NCBI RefSeq assembly: GCF_029852145.1
Contig: NC_079973.1
Location: 13,102,385 to 13,166,384 of the forward strand
Source: Microplitis mediator
Taxonomy: Eukaryota; Arthropoda; Insecta; Hymenoptera; Braconidae
Reading direction: 5' to 3'
DNA: 64,000 nt
Below the pieces are notes generated by a model. The model was not told where the DNA came from. It did not search any database and worked only from the letters and a program-made list of their open reading frames with translations. Position numbers and translations under genes: made by a program. This document shows positions 12,296 to 24,932 of this stretch, in pieces. Positions within the stretch are counted from its first letter, which is position 1. Every line of letters begins with the position of its first letter.

Positions 12296-13054
12296 AACAT
12301 TTTCTTGGAATTCAAAATTTTTCATAATAAAAAATTTCTTAGATCACTTGGTAATTTTGTAAAAAAATTTAATTTATGAAATTATGAAAAATAGATTTAA
12401 AAAAACTAGATAAATTTTTTTTTTTGTATTTTAATGTGTAAAGTAGGAAAGAGTTTTACCGGTTGAATTCACTCTGAGTGCATAGAAGATCGATACCGCA
12501 CTTTCTAACCCAGTTAAAATCGCTGTCTCTCGCTTACACTTGATTCCTTTTTCTTACACTCTTTCCTTTTCCTAAACCATCTTTCTCATTGTAAAATCCG
12601 TTACTTCGTGATTTTTTTTTTATTAAAATTTCCAGAATCATTCACTTAAACAAATTTTTTTATTTATTTTCATTTCTCTTTAAATTGCATCCTTGATATA
12701 CAGACAAGTGCATAAAGATTACAAATACCGATTTTTAGTTTTTTTTCTTTACAAACGATAAAAAAAAGTAATTAGGACCAATGATGTAATTAAAAAGAAT
12801 AAATAATGATTATCAAAGGGTAAATGGCCTGTAGTATAGTTGCGAAAGAGATTGAATAATCGAATTTGTCGTTTCCGCATTGGAATTATACACTCTCAAG
12901 ACGTCAATGTCAATGCCACAGTCGCCCTTTCACCTTATATAACGAATAAGTATACAAATATACCGTCTTGCAACGAGTGTTACAACTCAAATTCAACAAA
13001 ATTATTCAACTTTTTTTTTTGATAAGATCTCAAGTCCAACAAAATATTTTATTT

Positions 13055-13260
13055 ATAAAAATTTGATACTGAAGTTCGCCGACGTCTAATAGATTTGGAT
13101 TTTTTTTAAAACGATAAATTGTAAAAAAAAAAATATTTTAAAAAATTGCACCTATAGTTTTTTTAATTTTCTACACATGTATTTTTTTAGATTTTAAATT
13201 TTTTTCTTTGATTCGTTGGAAATAAAACTGAAAATTTTTATCTGTGTTGATCATAAAAAT
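13055..13260 (+). repeat. Family G unit
   Basis: Begins GATACTGAAGTTCGCCGACG and shares the internal word ATTGCACCTATAGTTTTTT; the far end is degenerate. Confidence 0.7.
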
Positions 13261-13464
13261 TAAAAAGAATTTTTTTTTTGTTTCAGATACGATCAAATGC
13301 TGTCATCAAGATCCACCTGAAAAATGATTTCATGTTTGAAAGTAACATTTACATTATGTCTGTCGCTAGATGCATCCGACCCTCAGCGGACAAGGGTACG
13401 TAGAAAAAGAGAGAGCGAATGCAATCAAGAAAAAGAAACAAAGAGCAAAGCAAAGCAAGACATA

Positions 13465-13471
<7 letters not shown>

Positions 13472-13496
<25 letters not shown>
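13472..13496. repeat. (TG)/(TA)n microsatellite
   Basis: Short GT run followed by TATATA repeats. Confidence 0.9.
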
Positions 13497-13497
<1 letters not shown>

Positions 13498-13917
13498 AGT
13501 GTACAGAGGGAATCTCACGGCTGACGGCTGGCCGTGACTTTACTCAACTCGTGCGGCACTCAGTGCAACGCGTCAATGTAGAACGGTCGTTGACTTAGCG
13601 GTTGCCTGTGCTACGTTAGTACTCGTGACCACCACTACCACTGCCACCATCGCTGCGTCAATTCTTTTACATTATCCTGTATAAATTCATATCATATATG
13701 TTTTTATATTTATTATATGTATAAATATTTTCAATTACTATATGTACGTCTATGTGCTGCACTTGCTATCCTACATATGAATTATATATTTTTTTTAAAT
13801 AAATGACATAAATGTTTTTTATTTGCCTCAACTTTTAATGCTTTAAATAATTACTATTGTTTAAATATTTAAACATCTTTTTAAAAAAATTTTATTTAAA
13901 TATTTTCACGCATGAAA

Positions 13918-14115
13918 ATATGACACAAGTTCGCCGCCGTCTGAAAATTTTTGAATTTTTTTTAAAAATGACGGATTATAAAAAAAAAAGTATTTAAAAA
14001 ATTGCATCTATAGTTTTTTAAATTTTCTGCATGTGCATATTTTTTTTTTTTTTCAATCGAGTTGTAAAAAAAAAATTCAAAAATTGGTAATTGTCTGCTA
14101 ACTTCAGTATCATCA
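13918..14115 (+). repeat. Family G unit
   Basis: Ends ACACAAGTTCGCCGCCGTCT and CTGCTAACTTCAGTATCAT; internal TTGCATCTATAGTTTTTT. Confidence 0.75.
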
Positions 14116-14261
14116 TGAAAATACCATTTTTCTTACGAATTCTTGATAATTTTTTTTTTTTTTTGACATAATTTCATCGATATTAAAAAAAATGCGTCGG
14201 ACGTATGTATATTTTTAAGCATTGCGCTATTACTCACATCGATAGTATTTAAGCAGTGATT

Positions 14262-14655
14262 CTGAAATTCACAATTTTAGAATTTTTTTTTAACAAATTA
14301 GTTACAAAAAAAAAAAAGGAACTAAAAAAAATGCACATGTAGGAAATTTAAAAAACTATAGATGCAATTTTTCCAAATATTTTTTTTTTATTATTTATCG
14401 TTTAAAAAAAATCCAAATGTTATTAGGCGCCGACCAACTTATGATATTGACGTCTAATAATTTTTGGATTTTTTAAAAAACGATAAATTCGGAAAAAAAA
14501 AAATATTTAAAAAAATTGCACTTGTAGTCTTTTAAATTTTCTGCATGTGCATATTTTTAGTTTTTTTTTTCTTCAAATTTAATTGTTCAAAAAAAATCAA
14601 AAAATTTTTCATTGTCTGTTAACTTCAGGATCGTGGCCAACTTCAGTGTCATTTT
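14262..14655. repeat. Second inverted pair of family G units
   Basis: An inverted unit (14262-14445) abuts a direct one (14440-14655), with the same ends and internal words as the pair at 11885-12295. Confidence 0.75.
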
Positions 14656-17600
14656 AAGCATTGAATGCAATTTATAAAAAAAAAAGTAGACAAAAATATG
14701 TAAGAAAGTAATTTAAGATTTTAATAAAAATATTAATTGTGATGTGATTATATTTCAAATTTTTAAAAATAAAAGATTAAGTTCGTTAAAAAAAATTGCA
14801 TAAGAACTTATAAAATAATAAATTAAAAAATAATTAAGTGTAATAAAGATGAAATGTATTAAATACCGTGTAATATGGAATAAAAATGAAATAATATTTT
14901 GTGACGAGAAACACTGGTGTTCAATTTCCGCAGGGAAAATAGTGTATTACGGTACTTTAGCACTATCACTGCATTGCGCACTAATAGAATCTAAACTGGG
15001 GGCATAGACAATAAGTAAATAAATCAATGGTATAAATTATCATAAATTTAACCATGCAATTAACGATTAATGCCCTAATTTCAAGTTACATTTTATTATT
15101 TAATGTCATTTTTTACCAAAGCTAGAAAATTCATCACCTGAGATCCCTAATTAGTTGGTCTACTTGGATAAAAAATAAAAAAAACACCTAAACGAAAGAT
15201 TTTGCCAAGAGAGAGAGAGCAGATCCTTTCAATTGGTGGCTCATCTAAAAAGTGCAATGACCGTTCCAATAAACCGACCCCCACCCGACTGTTTCTTGGC
15301 GATTGTTCGACCCTGGCGCTGTGGTTGTTAATGTCCTGCTACTAGTGTCATGACCACCCCCACCCTAAAATAAAGAGATAGTAATTTGTATCTTTCTAGT
15401 CAATTCCCGCGACACCAGAGATACCGTTATGTCACATTACGCTACACTAATACAAGTACCTGCAGTTCATTTATTGTCTGTATTGTTACTCGATCTTTTT
15501 TTCCGATAGTACCAACAGCATTAAACCATATTGTCATATTACAAACATCATTATTGATAATTCTTTTGAAAGAAGAGACAAAAACCGCGCATTTTTATGG
15601 CCAATAAATAAATTAACAAGCAAAGTTCAACGTACCATTAAGGAACAACCAGCTTAAATACAAGCATATGGGATATTGAATTCATTTATTTTTAAATAAA
15701 TTAATATCCGGATCGAACAATAGTGGCCTTCGGATTTCCGTCTCATCCTTGTCCGTTATTTCATTCGAAGGCCCTTTCATTTTCTTATTCTTCGCGCTCC
15801 TTTTACACAACACAGATATACTATTACGTACACCACTATATATACTATTGAAAAAAAAAAAACGATGTGAGCTGAGAGTGAGACTATTTCTTTTAAATTT
15901 TTTACCATGCAGTAACAGCATTTTTTTTATCTCTTTTTTTCTTATTCCGACAAAATCCCGTTGTATGCTGGAGCATAGAACTCTTCTTGTTGATGCTTAC
16001 CTTTTTCAAGTTCCGTTCAAGCAAAGCAGTTCCCCAATGAATCTACCAAATGGCGCACGGGTGCTTCCTCCATTTACTTTTTTATTTTTTTGTCTTCTCC
16101 CTTTTCTTCATGTCTACTTTTTTATTCCTCTTTAAGAGCAACGGTACTCTGTTATATCATATTAGGAAATACATTCGTAGATTTAACGGTCTTATGTTTT
16201 CTTTGGAGAATTACGTATGTTTTAGTCAATTGTTCTTTCGTTTACTATTATAATTACCATTAATCTACTCATTACAAGTTGTAACTTTACGGATTTAAAT
16301 AATTGTCTACATTAACCTTGAGGATTCTTGACTGTTATAATGGTTTTATAATAAAGTTAACATATAAGTAAAAGTGAATTACACAAGCAACGAATTTATA
16401 ATGATCTAATGTAGCAAATCAAGTCTTTATGCAATTTTTTTAAGATTTTTTTTTACATATATTATGTTATGTTATATAGATATGCCTATACATATATATA
16501 TATATTTCGTAACCAGCCTCTTCACAAAGTAAATTTCATTGCGAATTACGAAATAAAAAATATGGTCGTAGATTAATTTGAAAGAGTCCTTGGGTTTGAA
16601 TGAAGGCCAACAAAATCTTTGCCAACATGTATAGGTAAATTTCAACATATATCATGTCGTAAATTATAATAATGATGATAATAAAAAAAAATCAGATCCT
16701 TTGGATAGACCCTATAGAATCTAAGGCTTACAGATTGCCAAATAAAAAAATTTTTTTTAGGTAATAGACTCTCGACACTTTCGATATCTTGGCCTTCAAG
16801 AGCTGAGCTTAGCAATAGCTAAAGCGCCTTTTTTATGATGACCTTGGATGTGCGAACACGCCGGCAAAAAGTGACGGAAGAGTCGACCGTAGGTTAGGTA
16901 CTTTCTTACTCACTAGCTTCTACTATTATAAATTAAACGAGTGAAGAAATATTTTAAATTTTTAAAAATCCCACCGAAATCAGTGACTTGCTTTTTTTTG
17001 AAAATTTTAAATTTTCGCGGGAAATTTAAAATACTCCAATATTACATACAAGTAACATCGGTATAAAAACTTTTTTTTTTGACCGCGAAATTCAAATAAA
17101 TTATTAGTTTAAATTTAAACATCTTAGTTTTTAAATTTAGTATTTAAAAATTAGCTTACCTTAGTCTGACGTACGAATGATTAATGAGTGTTTTAAAAAA
17201 ACCTTAAGCCAATTGTCATGTCTATTTTCCCATGAAAATCTTCAATAAGGTGCAAAAGTATATTGTTTTTGTCGCTTAATCCAAAAAATAAATTTTTTAA
17301 ATCAACACAAAGTCTTATCCGTAAGAGTTTTGTCTTCTCTTTAAGTAACAACAAGTATATTTATACAAAACACTTCCACCAAAAGTTACATTAAAAAAAT
17401 ATATATATATTTATATAAACATCTATTTTGTTTTACTTTTCACTCTTCGCGTTCATCACAACCCCCCATTTAATGTGTCACATAAATTGAATAAATATAA
17501 AAAAATAAATAATTGGTATATATTTTGTACATTAAATTATTTAAATAAAGTATTAAAAATAATAAAAATTGTGTAACGATACAAACAAAATAAAAAAATG

Positions 17601-18675
17601 ATAAATAACAAATTTAAAAAATAGTCTTTAGACACTTTGTTGAGGGGAATCACCTCAATGTGGTCGACGTCCTTAATGAACGGTTGTTTCGTACAAGCCG
17701 CGTGGTACGTACTGAAGCTCAGAAGGTGAATATAGGTATAGGAAGGCCAGAAGCGCACAACGTCAGTGGTGATGGCGATGGCGATGGCGGCAGGGACGAA
17801 GAAAAGGAAGGAGGCATTACACCTCGAAGGCTGTTCTACGGCCACGGTGACTTCTCCCTTTACTTATTCTTCTTCTTCTTCTTTTTCTTCTTTGTCGTCT
17901 TCTTCTATTCGTATCGTCCTCTCTTCACATTACATTACATTAACCACTTTGCTTTCGTTCTCTTCGCCACACCAACCCAAGCTATATCACACATAGTCTT
18001 CCTCCTTCTTTACTTTTAGTAATAGTGTTGATAATGTGTGTACAACAACACCATACCACTATCCACACAACATATAACACACATATACACCTACATACAT
18101 CTTTATATCGAAATACATCCATAGACACACCATTATATGGACATATCTTACACACATTTGAAGCAAAGCGCCTTCGTTCGGTCTCGGCATTCTCGTGACT
18201 ATCATCGGAAAATTCACTGGTGCAGGATACCTGGTACCAAGTATAAGCCGAGAGTATATATAAACTCGTGGGGACCCTGATTCCTTCGTTCCTGCGATGT
18301 AATGCTCTAAGTTGCTATGCTTCATGTACGACCAACCAGGAACAACGGTACTTCAAGCTCTTCCGTCTTGGCTCAACAATACACACAATACAATATACAG
18401 ATACATTGCTGATGGTTACTGACCTCCGAAAATACTTACTGTAACTTTTACCCTCTTTCTATGTTTACTTATACATATATATTATAAAGAGATATTTGAA
18501 TTATCTTGTGTTACATCGACACGTATATGAACGCATGGATGGTACACCATAAACTCACGTATGAGACTCGATTTCGTTTGAGATTTTTTTTGTAGACTAA
18601 AAAGGACGTAGGGTTAAATTTATAAAACATTCAAATTATTCAAAGATATTTAAATTTAAAATCTTCATATTTGTA
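14656..18675. other. Non-coding unique DNA with islands
   Basis: Base-balanced islands at about 15200-15420, 15700-16140, 16790-16910, 17630-18020 and 18060-18600. The longest open frames here (15749-16135, 17660-18019) are low-complexity phenylalanine/serine-rich translations of pyrimidine runs and are not accepted as genes. Good minus-strand splice-donor sequences occur at 16000 (AAAAAG/GTAAGC), 17159 (ACTAAG/GTAAGC) and about 18437 (TTACA/GTAAGT); they could end non-coding Blimp-1 5' exons. Confidence 0.5.
16839..16847 (-). promoter_or_regulatory. FTZ-F1-like monomeric site
   Basis: Read on the minus strand, CCAAGGTCA fits the YCAAGGYCR consensus exactly. A 9-base match is expected by chance now and then in 64 kb. 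Confidence 0.2.
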
Positions 18676-18898
18676 CACAGAAAAAAATAATTTCTTGGCG
18701 CAAGAAATTTTTTGTGTCATAAACTGAAAACAAAAATTTTCTTAAGACAAGAAAAAATTTCTCGGTTCAAAAAATTTTTTCTTGCTCTAAAAAAATTTAC
18801 TCTCGCTCCAAGAAATTTTAAGTTTTCAATTTATAATTCGAAAAATTTTTTTGGGACAAATAAAAATTTCTTGCACTAAGAAATCCTTTTTTTCTGTG
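18676..18898. mobile_element. TA-flanked foldback element, family R copy 1
   Basis: Ends CACAGAAAAAAATAATTTC and inverted CACAGAAAAAAAGGATTTC, flanked by TA. The interior is a chain of variants of TTTCTTGGCGCAAGAAA. Relatives at 36684-36943 and 45741-45945. Confidence 0.85.
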
Positions 18899-19609
18899 TA
18901 TATATAAAATTTAAAAAAAGATGGAAAATTAATAACTAATTTTTTTATTGAGAATTGATATTTTTGAAATGTAAATTTTTGTTTTAATTGATTAATTTTC
19001 TTTATGAGAAAATTTAAATATGATGCAATGAGAAATAAAAATTATTCACGTATGATTGATAAATTAAAAGTGACTAACATTAAGTAAGATTACTTTCATT
19101 TGATTCGGTCAACGCTCCCAAAAAATTTCTTACCAAGTCACAAATTCCATAAGTCATAAGTAAAAGTTTATTTTATTCATATTATTAAAATGGTTTTTAT
19201 TTTCATTTATTAGTTATACAGTATATATAAATATGTAATAAGCTATTTATTTATACAAACAATTATTGATTTTATTTGTGACATAATCCTCATTTGACGT
19301 TATCTCGTGACATTGGCGATTTACTATCGTTACGAGACATGTTTGGCATGAATCACTCATGACCCATGCACGCACACTTTGTTTATAAGATAACTCTGTA
19401 ATTAATATAAACTTGCTTGCTCGCCTTTGCAGCTATTATAGTCTCTTATATTAACAGTGTATGATGAATACGTTTATTTATTTAGCAAAAGCTACTTTGC
19501 AATAAACTTCATTTCTGAATCAATTTTTCTTTTATAAATTCTTTTAGCATTCGTTTAAAACAATATAATCTGTCTTATTTTTTTAAACATTCAGGAAGTT
19601 TATTATAAT
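18899..19609. other. Non-coding DNA
   Basis: AT-rich, no recognised feature; a mildly GC-richer patch at about 19290-19390. Confidence 0.6.
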
Positions 19610-20032
19610 TAGGGACAAGATTTTTGCCTTTAATTTTGAAATGAATAGTTTAAATTTTTTATATTACGGGGAAAATATTGGTCTTATAAAAAAAGTTTTT
19701 GAACAAAAGTTGTAGGAAATTTAATTTTCTAAAAAAAATGTTTCTTATGATTTTCTTATACGATCAATATTTTCATCGTAATTCAAAAATTAAGATTCAT
19801 AATGAATGATTCAAATTGTGTTAATTATGAAAATCTTAATTTTGAAATTACGGCTTTATTATTAGTCCTAAGAAAAAATTATAACAGACATTTTTTTTAT
19901 AAAATTAAATTTCCTACAACTTTTGTTTGAAAACTTTTCCAATAAGACCAATGTTTTACCCGTAATATCTAAAATTTCAAACCATTAATTATTAATTGTT
20001 ATTTTTAAATTGACGCGAAAATCCCGGCCCTA
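19610..20032 (+). mobile_element. hAT-like non-autonomous element, family U copy 1
   Basis: 423 bp from TAGGGACAAG to CCGGCCCTA, flanked by a perfect 8-bp duplication ATTATAAT (19602-19609 and 20033-20040). Internally a foldback. An 8-bp duplication with TAGGG/CAGGG ends is the hAT hallmark. The copy at 31171-31593 has the same length. Confidence 0.9.
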
Positions 20033-20208
20033 ATTATAATATTTAAAACCACATGGTAAAAAATGAACTATATAAATTGAGAATGACAGGTAATATAATG
20101 ATAAAGTAATCAGTAAATACTATCATTCTAAATAGTAATTTTTTCATTTATGATTAAAACGTAAATAATTACAGGACAAGTACGAAAATTTATTATCTAT
20201 GCAAGAAA

Positions 20209-20377
20209 AATTACTCTCTTAAAATGAATCAGTAAAAATTACTGCAAATCAGTGAATATTCACTGCGAATCAGTCCCAAGTATATCACTGGTTGAATTAG
20301 TGATATACTTGGGACTATTTGTGCAATGAATATTCACTGATTGGACTACTTTTCATTGATTTATTTTAGGAGAGTAC
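20209..20377. repeat. Long hairpin
   Basis: Arms run GTACTCTCTT... CAGTCCCAAGTATATCACT and its inverse AGTGATATACTTGGGACT ... AGGAGAGTAC around a loop near 20297. The word AATCAGTGAATATTCACTG repeats within the arms. Confidence 0.8.
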
Positions 20378-20618
20378 TATTTGAACTTTGAAAATCGTAA
20401 CTGATACTTAGAAAATTGACGACACGTGTTATAAAATTTATTATTTGGAATGTTAAAATCCCCCATATTGACTCCTGGGTTCCGGGTTGTAATTTCAAAT
20501 GCTAATTTTTAAAGTTTATTTTTTTCCGTGCATCGTAAGTTAAACAATTCTCTGCAGCGTGAGTTCTCGTATGCAAGATATTAATTAATAGTCAATTTCG
20601 AGTATTATACCAGTGCTT

Positions 20619-21536
20619 GCCCGAGTCAAAAAACAAATTTGGATTTAAGTCTCGAAGTTCTCAATGAGGTTTTTGAGGATCAATTTAGAATTTGAAGATT
20701 GACAGCAGTATAGACAGTTATCCTAGTTTAGTTCTCAAAGTAATAGTTACGGTCAATTTTACCACTTTAAGAATTAAACTGCCCTGTCATGACAAAACGA
20801 CGTATTTCAAAAATTATAGTTTCGAGAAAATAGCCTTTAAAGTTTTAACAGAATTTGAGTACAATTTAACAGAAAAATTAATTTCTGTTATGACAAAACG
20901 ACACGTATCTCGAGATACGTTTTTTGTATCGTAAGAAACTAATGCTTGTTTTGATAAATAGATGAAATTGTTACGACAAAACGCTGTAACTCGAAGAATT
21001 AAATTTCCAATGTAAAAAAGATACGTTTTATTTCATTTCTTTTATACGCACATTTGATCAATATTATTGGCATAATTAATTAAATTAGTAAAATTTTGAT
21101 GATACCCTATTATTAAGTGACACTAAATAAACTTTTTTAGCTTTGTTACGACAAAACAGCGTATCTCGAGATACGTCGTTTTGTCATAACAGGGCAGTAA
21201 AATGGAATAACATGATCTGAATTAGAGCCTCAAAATACTCAAAACATAAAGAAATAATTTCATCTGCATTTGAACCTCAAAAGTCTCATTTGACATATTC
21301 TTTCCCCTCCCTTTTCTATCTACAATTTTCAAAGTCCGAAATATAATTTTTCATTCGTTGAGGATTTTGAGGTCTGACTTAAAATTTTAAATCGATAAGT
21401 TACTCGCATTTAGACCTCATAGTTCTCATTGAGGATTTTGAGTACTAAAGTAGAGTTACTTTCTAGGCGGCAAATAAAACATCAAAGGAATTGAGGCTTT
21501 TGAGGACTAAACTAAAATTTGTTTTTCGACTCGGGT
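20619..21536 (+). mobile_element. TIR element, family W copy 1, interrupted by element V1
   Basis: Ends CCCGAGTCAAAAAACAAATT and inverted CCCGAGTCGAAAAACAAATT. The interior repeats the words CTCAATGAGGATTTTGAGG and AGTCCTCAAAA. The inverted relative at 49085-49790 is intact where this copy is interrupted by V1. Confidence 0.85.
20779..21197 (+). mobile_element. TIR element V copy 1, nested in W1
   Basis: 419 bp, ends CTGCCCTGTCATGACAAAAC and inverted CTGCCCTGTTATGACAAAAC, flanked by TAAA on both sides; W2 shows a single TAAA at the empty site. Words TCTCGAGATACG and ACGACAAAACG recur. No ORF of interest. Confidence 0.9.
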
Positions 21537-22116
21537 GTCATCTAGTTTTACAATGTTGTTATAAATGTAATTAGGAGCTTTGTTTATATAAAAAAAAAAT
21601 ACAACTATTGAGCACATCAATTCATTAATTAAATCCCTTATTTGTTTATTTACTATGGTTTATTATACTATTACTAATAAAAAAAAAAAAAGTGAGCAAC
21701 ATAAAATTATACTGAATCTTTATATCTTGTCCAAGCGTTAAAGTCTCTGGCGTTTAGAAGCTAGATCGCATGCAAATTTTCTTCTTTTAAAATTTTATTT
21801 AAACTATCGACTACTTCATATTTTGTCATTGATTTTTAAATGTTTGCTTTTATTCATGTACTATTTTTATCAAGTGTTATTGTAAGTAATGTGGGTAAAA
21901 AATAATGCGGGTGATATTACTTAACTTTAATTTTTGCATTTATAATTTTCATAACAATGAATAAAATATGTAAGGGAACATTTACAAATATCACTTAATA
22001 TATTATACACTAGTTGAGAGTAATATGTATCGAGTGTCACGTGAATTGAAGTTTATCTTTATTTTATTGAATTGTTATTTATTTATTGTAACCAAAATAT
22101 TTAAAATGCTAATTTT
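21537..22116. other. Non-coding AT-rich DNA
   Basis: Nothing recognised. Confidence 0.6.
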
Positions 22117-22325
22117 TATAATGATCCTGAAGTTAACAGACAATCAGTAACTTTCGGATTTTTTTTTCAACAATTCAATTACAAAAAAAAATAATAATAA
22201 AAATATGCACATGTAGAAAATTTGAAAAACTATAAGGGCAATTTTTTTAAATATTTTTTTTTTTATAATTTGCCGTTTTTAAAAAAATCTAAAAATTATT
22301 AGACGTCGGCTAACTTTAATCTCAT
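22117..22325 (-). repeat. Family G unit
   Basis: Ends GATCCTGAAGTTAACAGAC and GACGTCGGCTAACTTTAAT, with ATGCACATGTAGAAAATTTG inside. Confidence 0.75.
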
Positions 22326-23090
22326 TAATTTTTTATATCATTAAACAAAATTACGTATGTCTCAAAAACATCTAGTAGACGATAGAATTTATGTGATCAA
22401 GGCAGGATGTGATCATATTTGTGATTGGTTATGTTGTACCATGTGATTGTAAAATTAATTGTTTATTTATATAATTTTGTAAATTATTTTATAAAGACTT
22501 GTTTTAGTTGCCCAATAAAGGGACGAAACGTCCAATGTATGGTCAAAATTAAATTCAAATTTTTGAATTACTGTCCACCTTCCTCGGATTTTACCATTTT
22601 ATTAAGTAAATCTAAACACGATTTTAAATTAATATGTAAAAGGTAACATTTTATTTTCATGACAATTCAAAGTTAGTCAAATGAATGACCGCTAACAGAA
22701 TAATATCGATATATACATAAGTATGTATATCGTAGGAGGCTTTTACATAATAATTCTGAAACAGCAAATACTTAGTGTAGTGATGGTATGGCAAAGTATC
22801 CCTCCCTCGATTGGCCGTGAAGCTACCAACGGGTAACCGGAACGGAACGAAGCGCCGAGTGGTTACTGACCTCTCGAAGCACTCTTACGCTTGCACTACT
22901 TACTAACTTGGCTTAGAGGCCTAGCCTGAGACTTTATTTTTACCTAATTTCCAGTTTCCCATTACTATCAACGAATTTATTCACAGTTCGGTATGCCAGG
23001 TTTTACCCCACTTCCGTCCCTTTAAATTATTTAAAAGTATCCTTGATGGACATGTTGTTTATAAACGAAACTTGTTATTAAAAGTAATTA

Positions 23091-23133
<43 letters not shown>

Positions 23134-24134
23134 TTTTTATTGTATTGAAAGTTACATCAATGAGACTTCAATAGATTGATGGTTTTTGAAACAAAACAAT
23201 ACAATGAGTGCATTTCAAAAATATTCATTTTGTAAAAACAAATATAAAACGCATGTACGATAAAAAATAAAAATTGCAAATAAAAAAAAAAATATCTTCA
23301 TTATCTTAAATGATAATTCGCGTGAAATGAGATACCTTTTATTTATTTATTTTTTCTTCTTTATTACTTCACTTTCTGCGAGCGCTTCTTTAATACTTTA
23401 CTATATGATAGCGTTTGTTGTAATGAAAATAATGACAATAAAAACTAATTAAAAAAAAAAAGATTTTGGAATTAGAATTATATCGAGACTTTTTTTTTAT
23501 TAATTAAATTTATAGCAAAAAAAATTATGCCAATAAAGTAAGACAAGACGTCGCGGGAAAAGATGGCGCTCACCGACAGTTCGTTAACCCTTGAAAATAC
23601 TCTTACATCGCGGTTGCGTGCCCACCAGGTCGGTGCACTAGTTTACTTTACGCTCACTCGCGACTCGCCGCAAATCCTCACTACACTTCACTCGTCACTC
23701 GTTTTTTTTTTTTTTTTCTATCTCTTTCGTTCTCTTTTGCTCACTTATTAATTTTCCTTATGCTCTCTCACATATACATTCTACGTATACATATATACAT
23801 TCATCTAGCCTCGTTCATTTCCTTCGTGTCTGATTTATATTAACGGAAGCTCTCCCTTGCGAAACTCAGCTTCAACGAAGACTTCTCGTTGGTGTTGAGA
23901 GACATCGGCTAGTCATTAGAAAACTACTTCACCTACATCGAACGATCGCTCATGCTTAGCTCTCAACCGAAACAATTACCTTATCGTATTTATATTACTA
24001 TTTATTACTTATGTATATATATTATGCCAGCATTTCCGTCACTTCCGTTTTATATACATCCTCCTTATTTTTACATCCGATATCAATTTATTTTTATCAT
24101 TGTTATTGACATGCGTACTGTTGTAGACAGGTTA
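22326..24134. other. Non-coding islands with a TA microsatellite
   Basis: Islands at 22690-23030 and 23540-24120 are base-balanced and non-repetitive; TA repeats run at about 23095-23124. The block 22965-23017 recurs at 27231-27283. Confidence 0.55.
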
Positions 24135-24290
24135 CACTGTAAAAAAATTTTTTCGACCCGGTGTAGTCTACATGTCTTGGTGTAAAAATTTGGGTGTGAA
24201 AATTACACCAAATTAGGTGTTAAATTCAGGTGGTGTGAATTAAAAATTTTTACACCGCCAAACGTGTAAATTCAAAAAATATTCAATCTA

Positions 24291-24739
24291 CACTGTAAAA
24301 AGAGCGGTGTTAAAAATGGACTCATTTTAACTCCGCCCGGTGTTAAAATGAAATTACACCGGTGTAAACAGCGTAATTCGGCGGTGTTAAAATACCGGTG
24401 TTGAGTCGGTGTAAAAGCGGGGTAATCGGTGTAAAAGCGGAGTAATATCGGTATAAAAGCGGAGTAATGTGATCGAGTAAGTAAAAATTTTCACAAAGTA
24501 AAAATATTTTAACACCGGTAAAGAATATCTACACCGGCGGCGGTGTTATTTTAACACCGGCCTTGAATATTTACACCGGTGGCGGTGTTATTTTACCACC
24601 GGGGAATTTTTTTAACACCGGTACAGAATATTTACACCGGCGGCGGTGTTATTTTTACACCGCTTTCGGTGTTGAAATTTAACACCGCCGATTATAACAC
24701 CTACACCGCTTGGACTTACCCCGGTGATTTTTTACAGTG
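24291..24739 (+). mobile_element. TA-flanked element, family T copy 1
   Basis: Ends CACTGTAAAAAGAGCGG and inverted CACTGTAAAAAATCACCGG; TA on both sides. The interior is a run of CGGTGTAAAAGCGGGGTAA and ACACCGGCGGCGGTGTTATT words. A second copy lies at 32188-32682. Confidence 0.9.
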
Positions 24740-24932
24740 TAAATATAATTAATGTAATTATTGATTAAGTAGTTAAAAATATTCAATGATCGTTTGTTGC
24801 TCATTAATCAAAATTACGAGTAACACGGTATGGTGTAAAAAAAGTATATTACACCTTGTTAAAATTACACGGAAAGAAAATTTACACCAAGAGAATTTTA
24901 CACCCTTATTTCACACTACACGGCCGTGTAAA

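Noticed and set aside
17660..18019. 119-codon open frame with a phenylalanine/serine run
   Set aside because: Low-complexity translation of a CTT-rich pyrimidine tract; another frame is open across the same bases.
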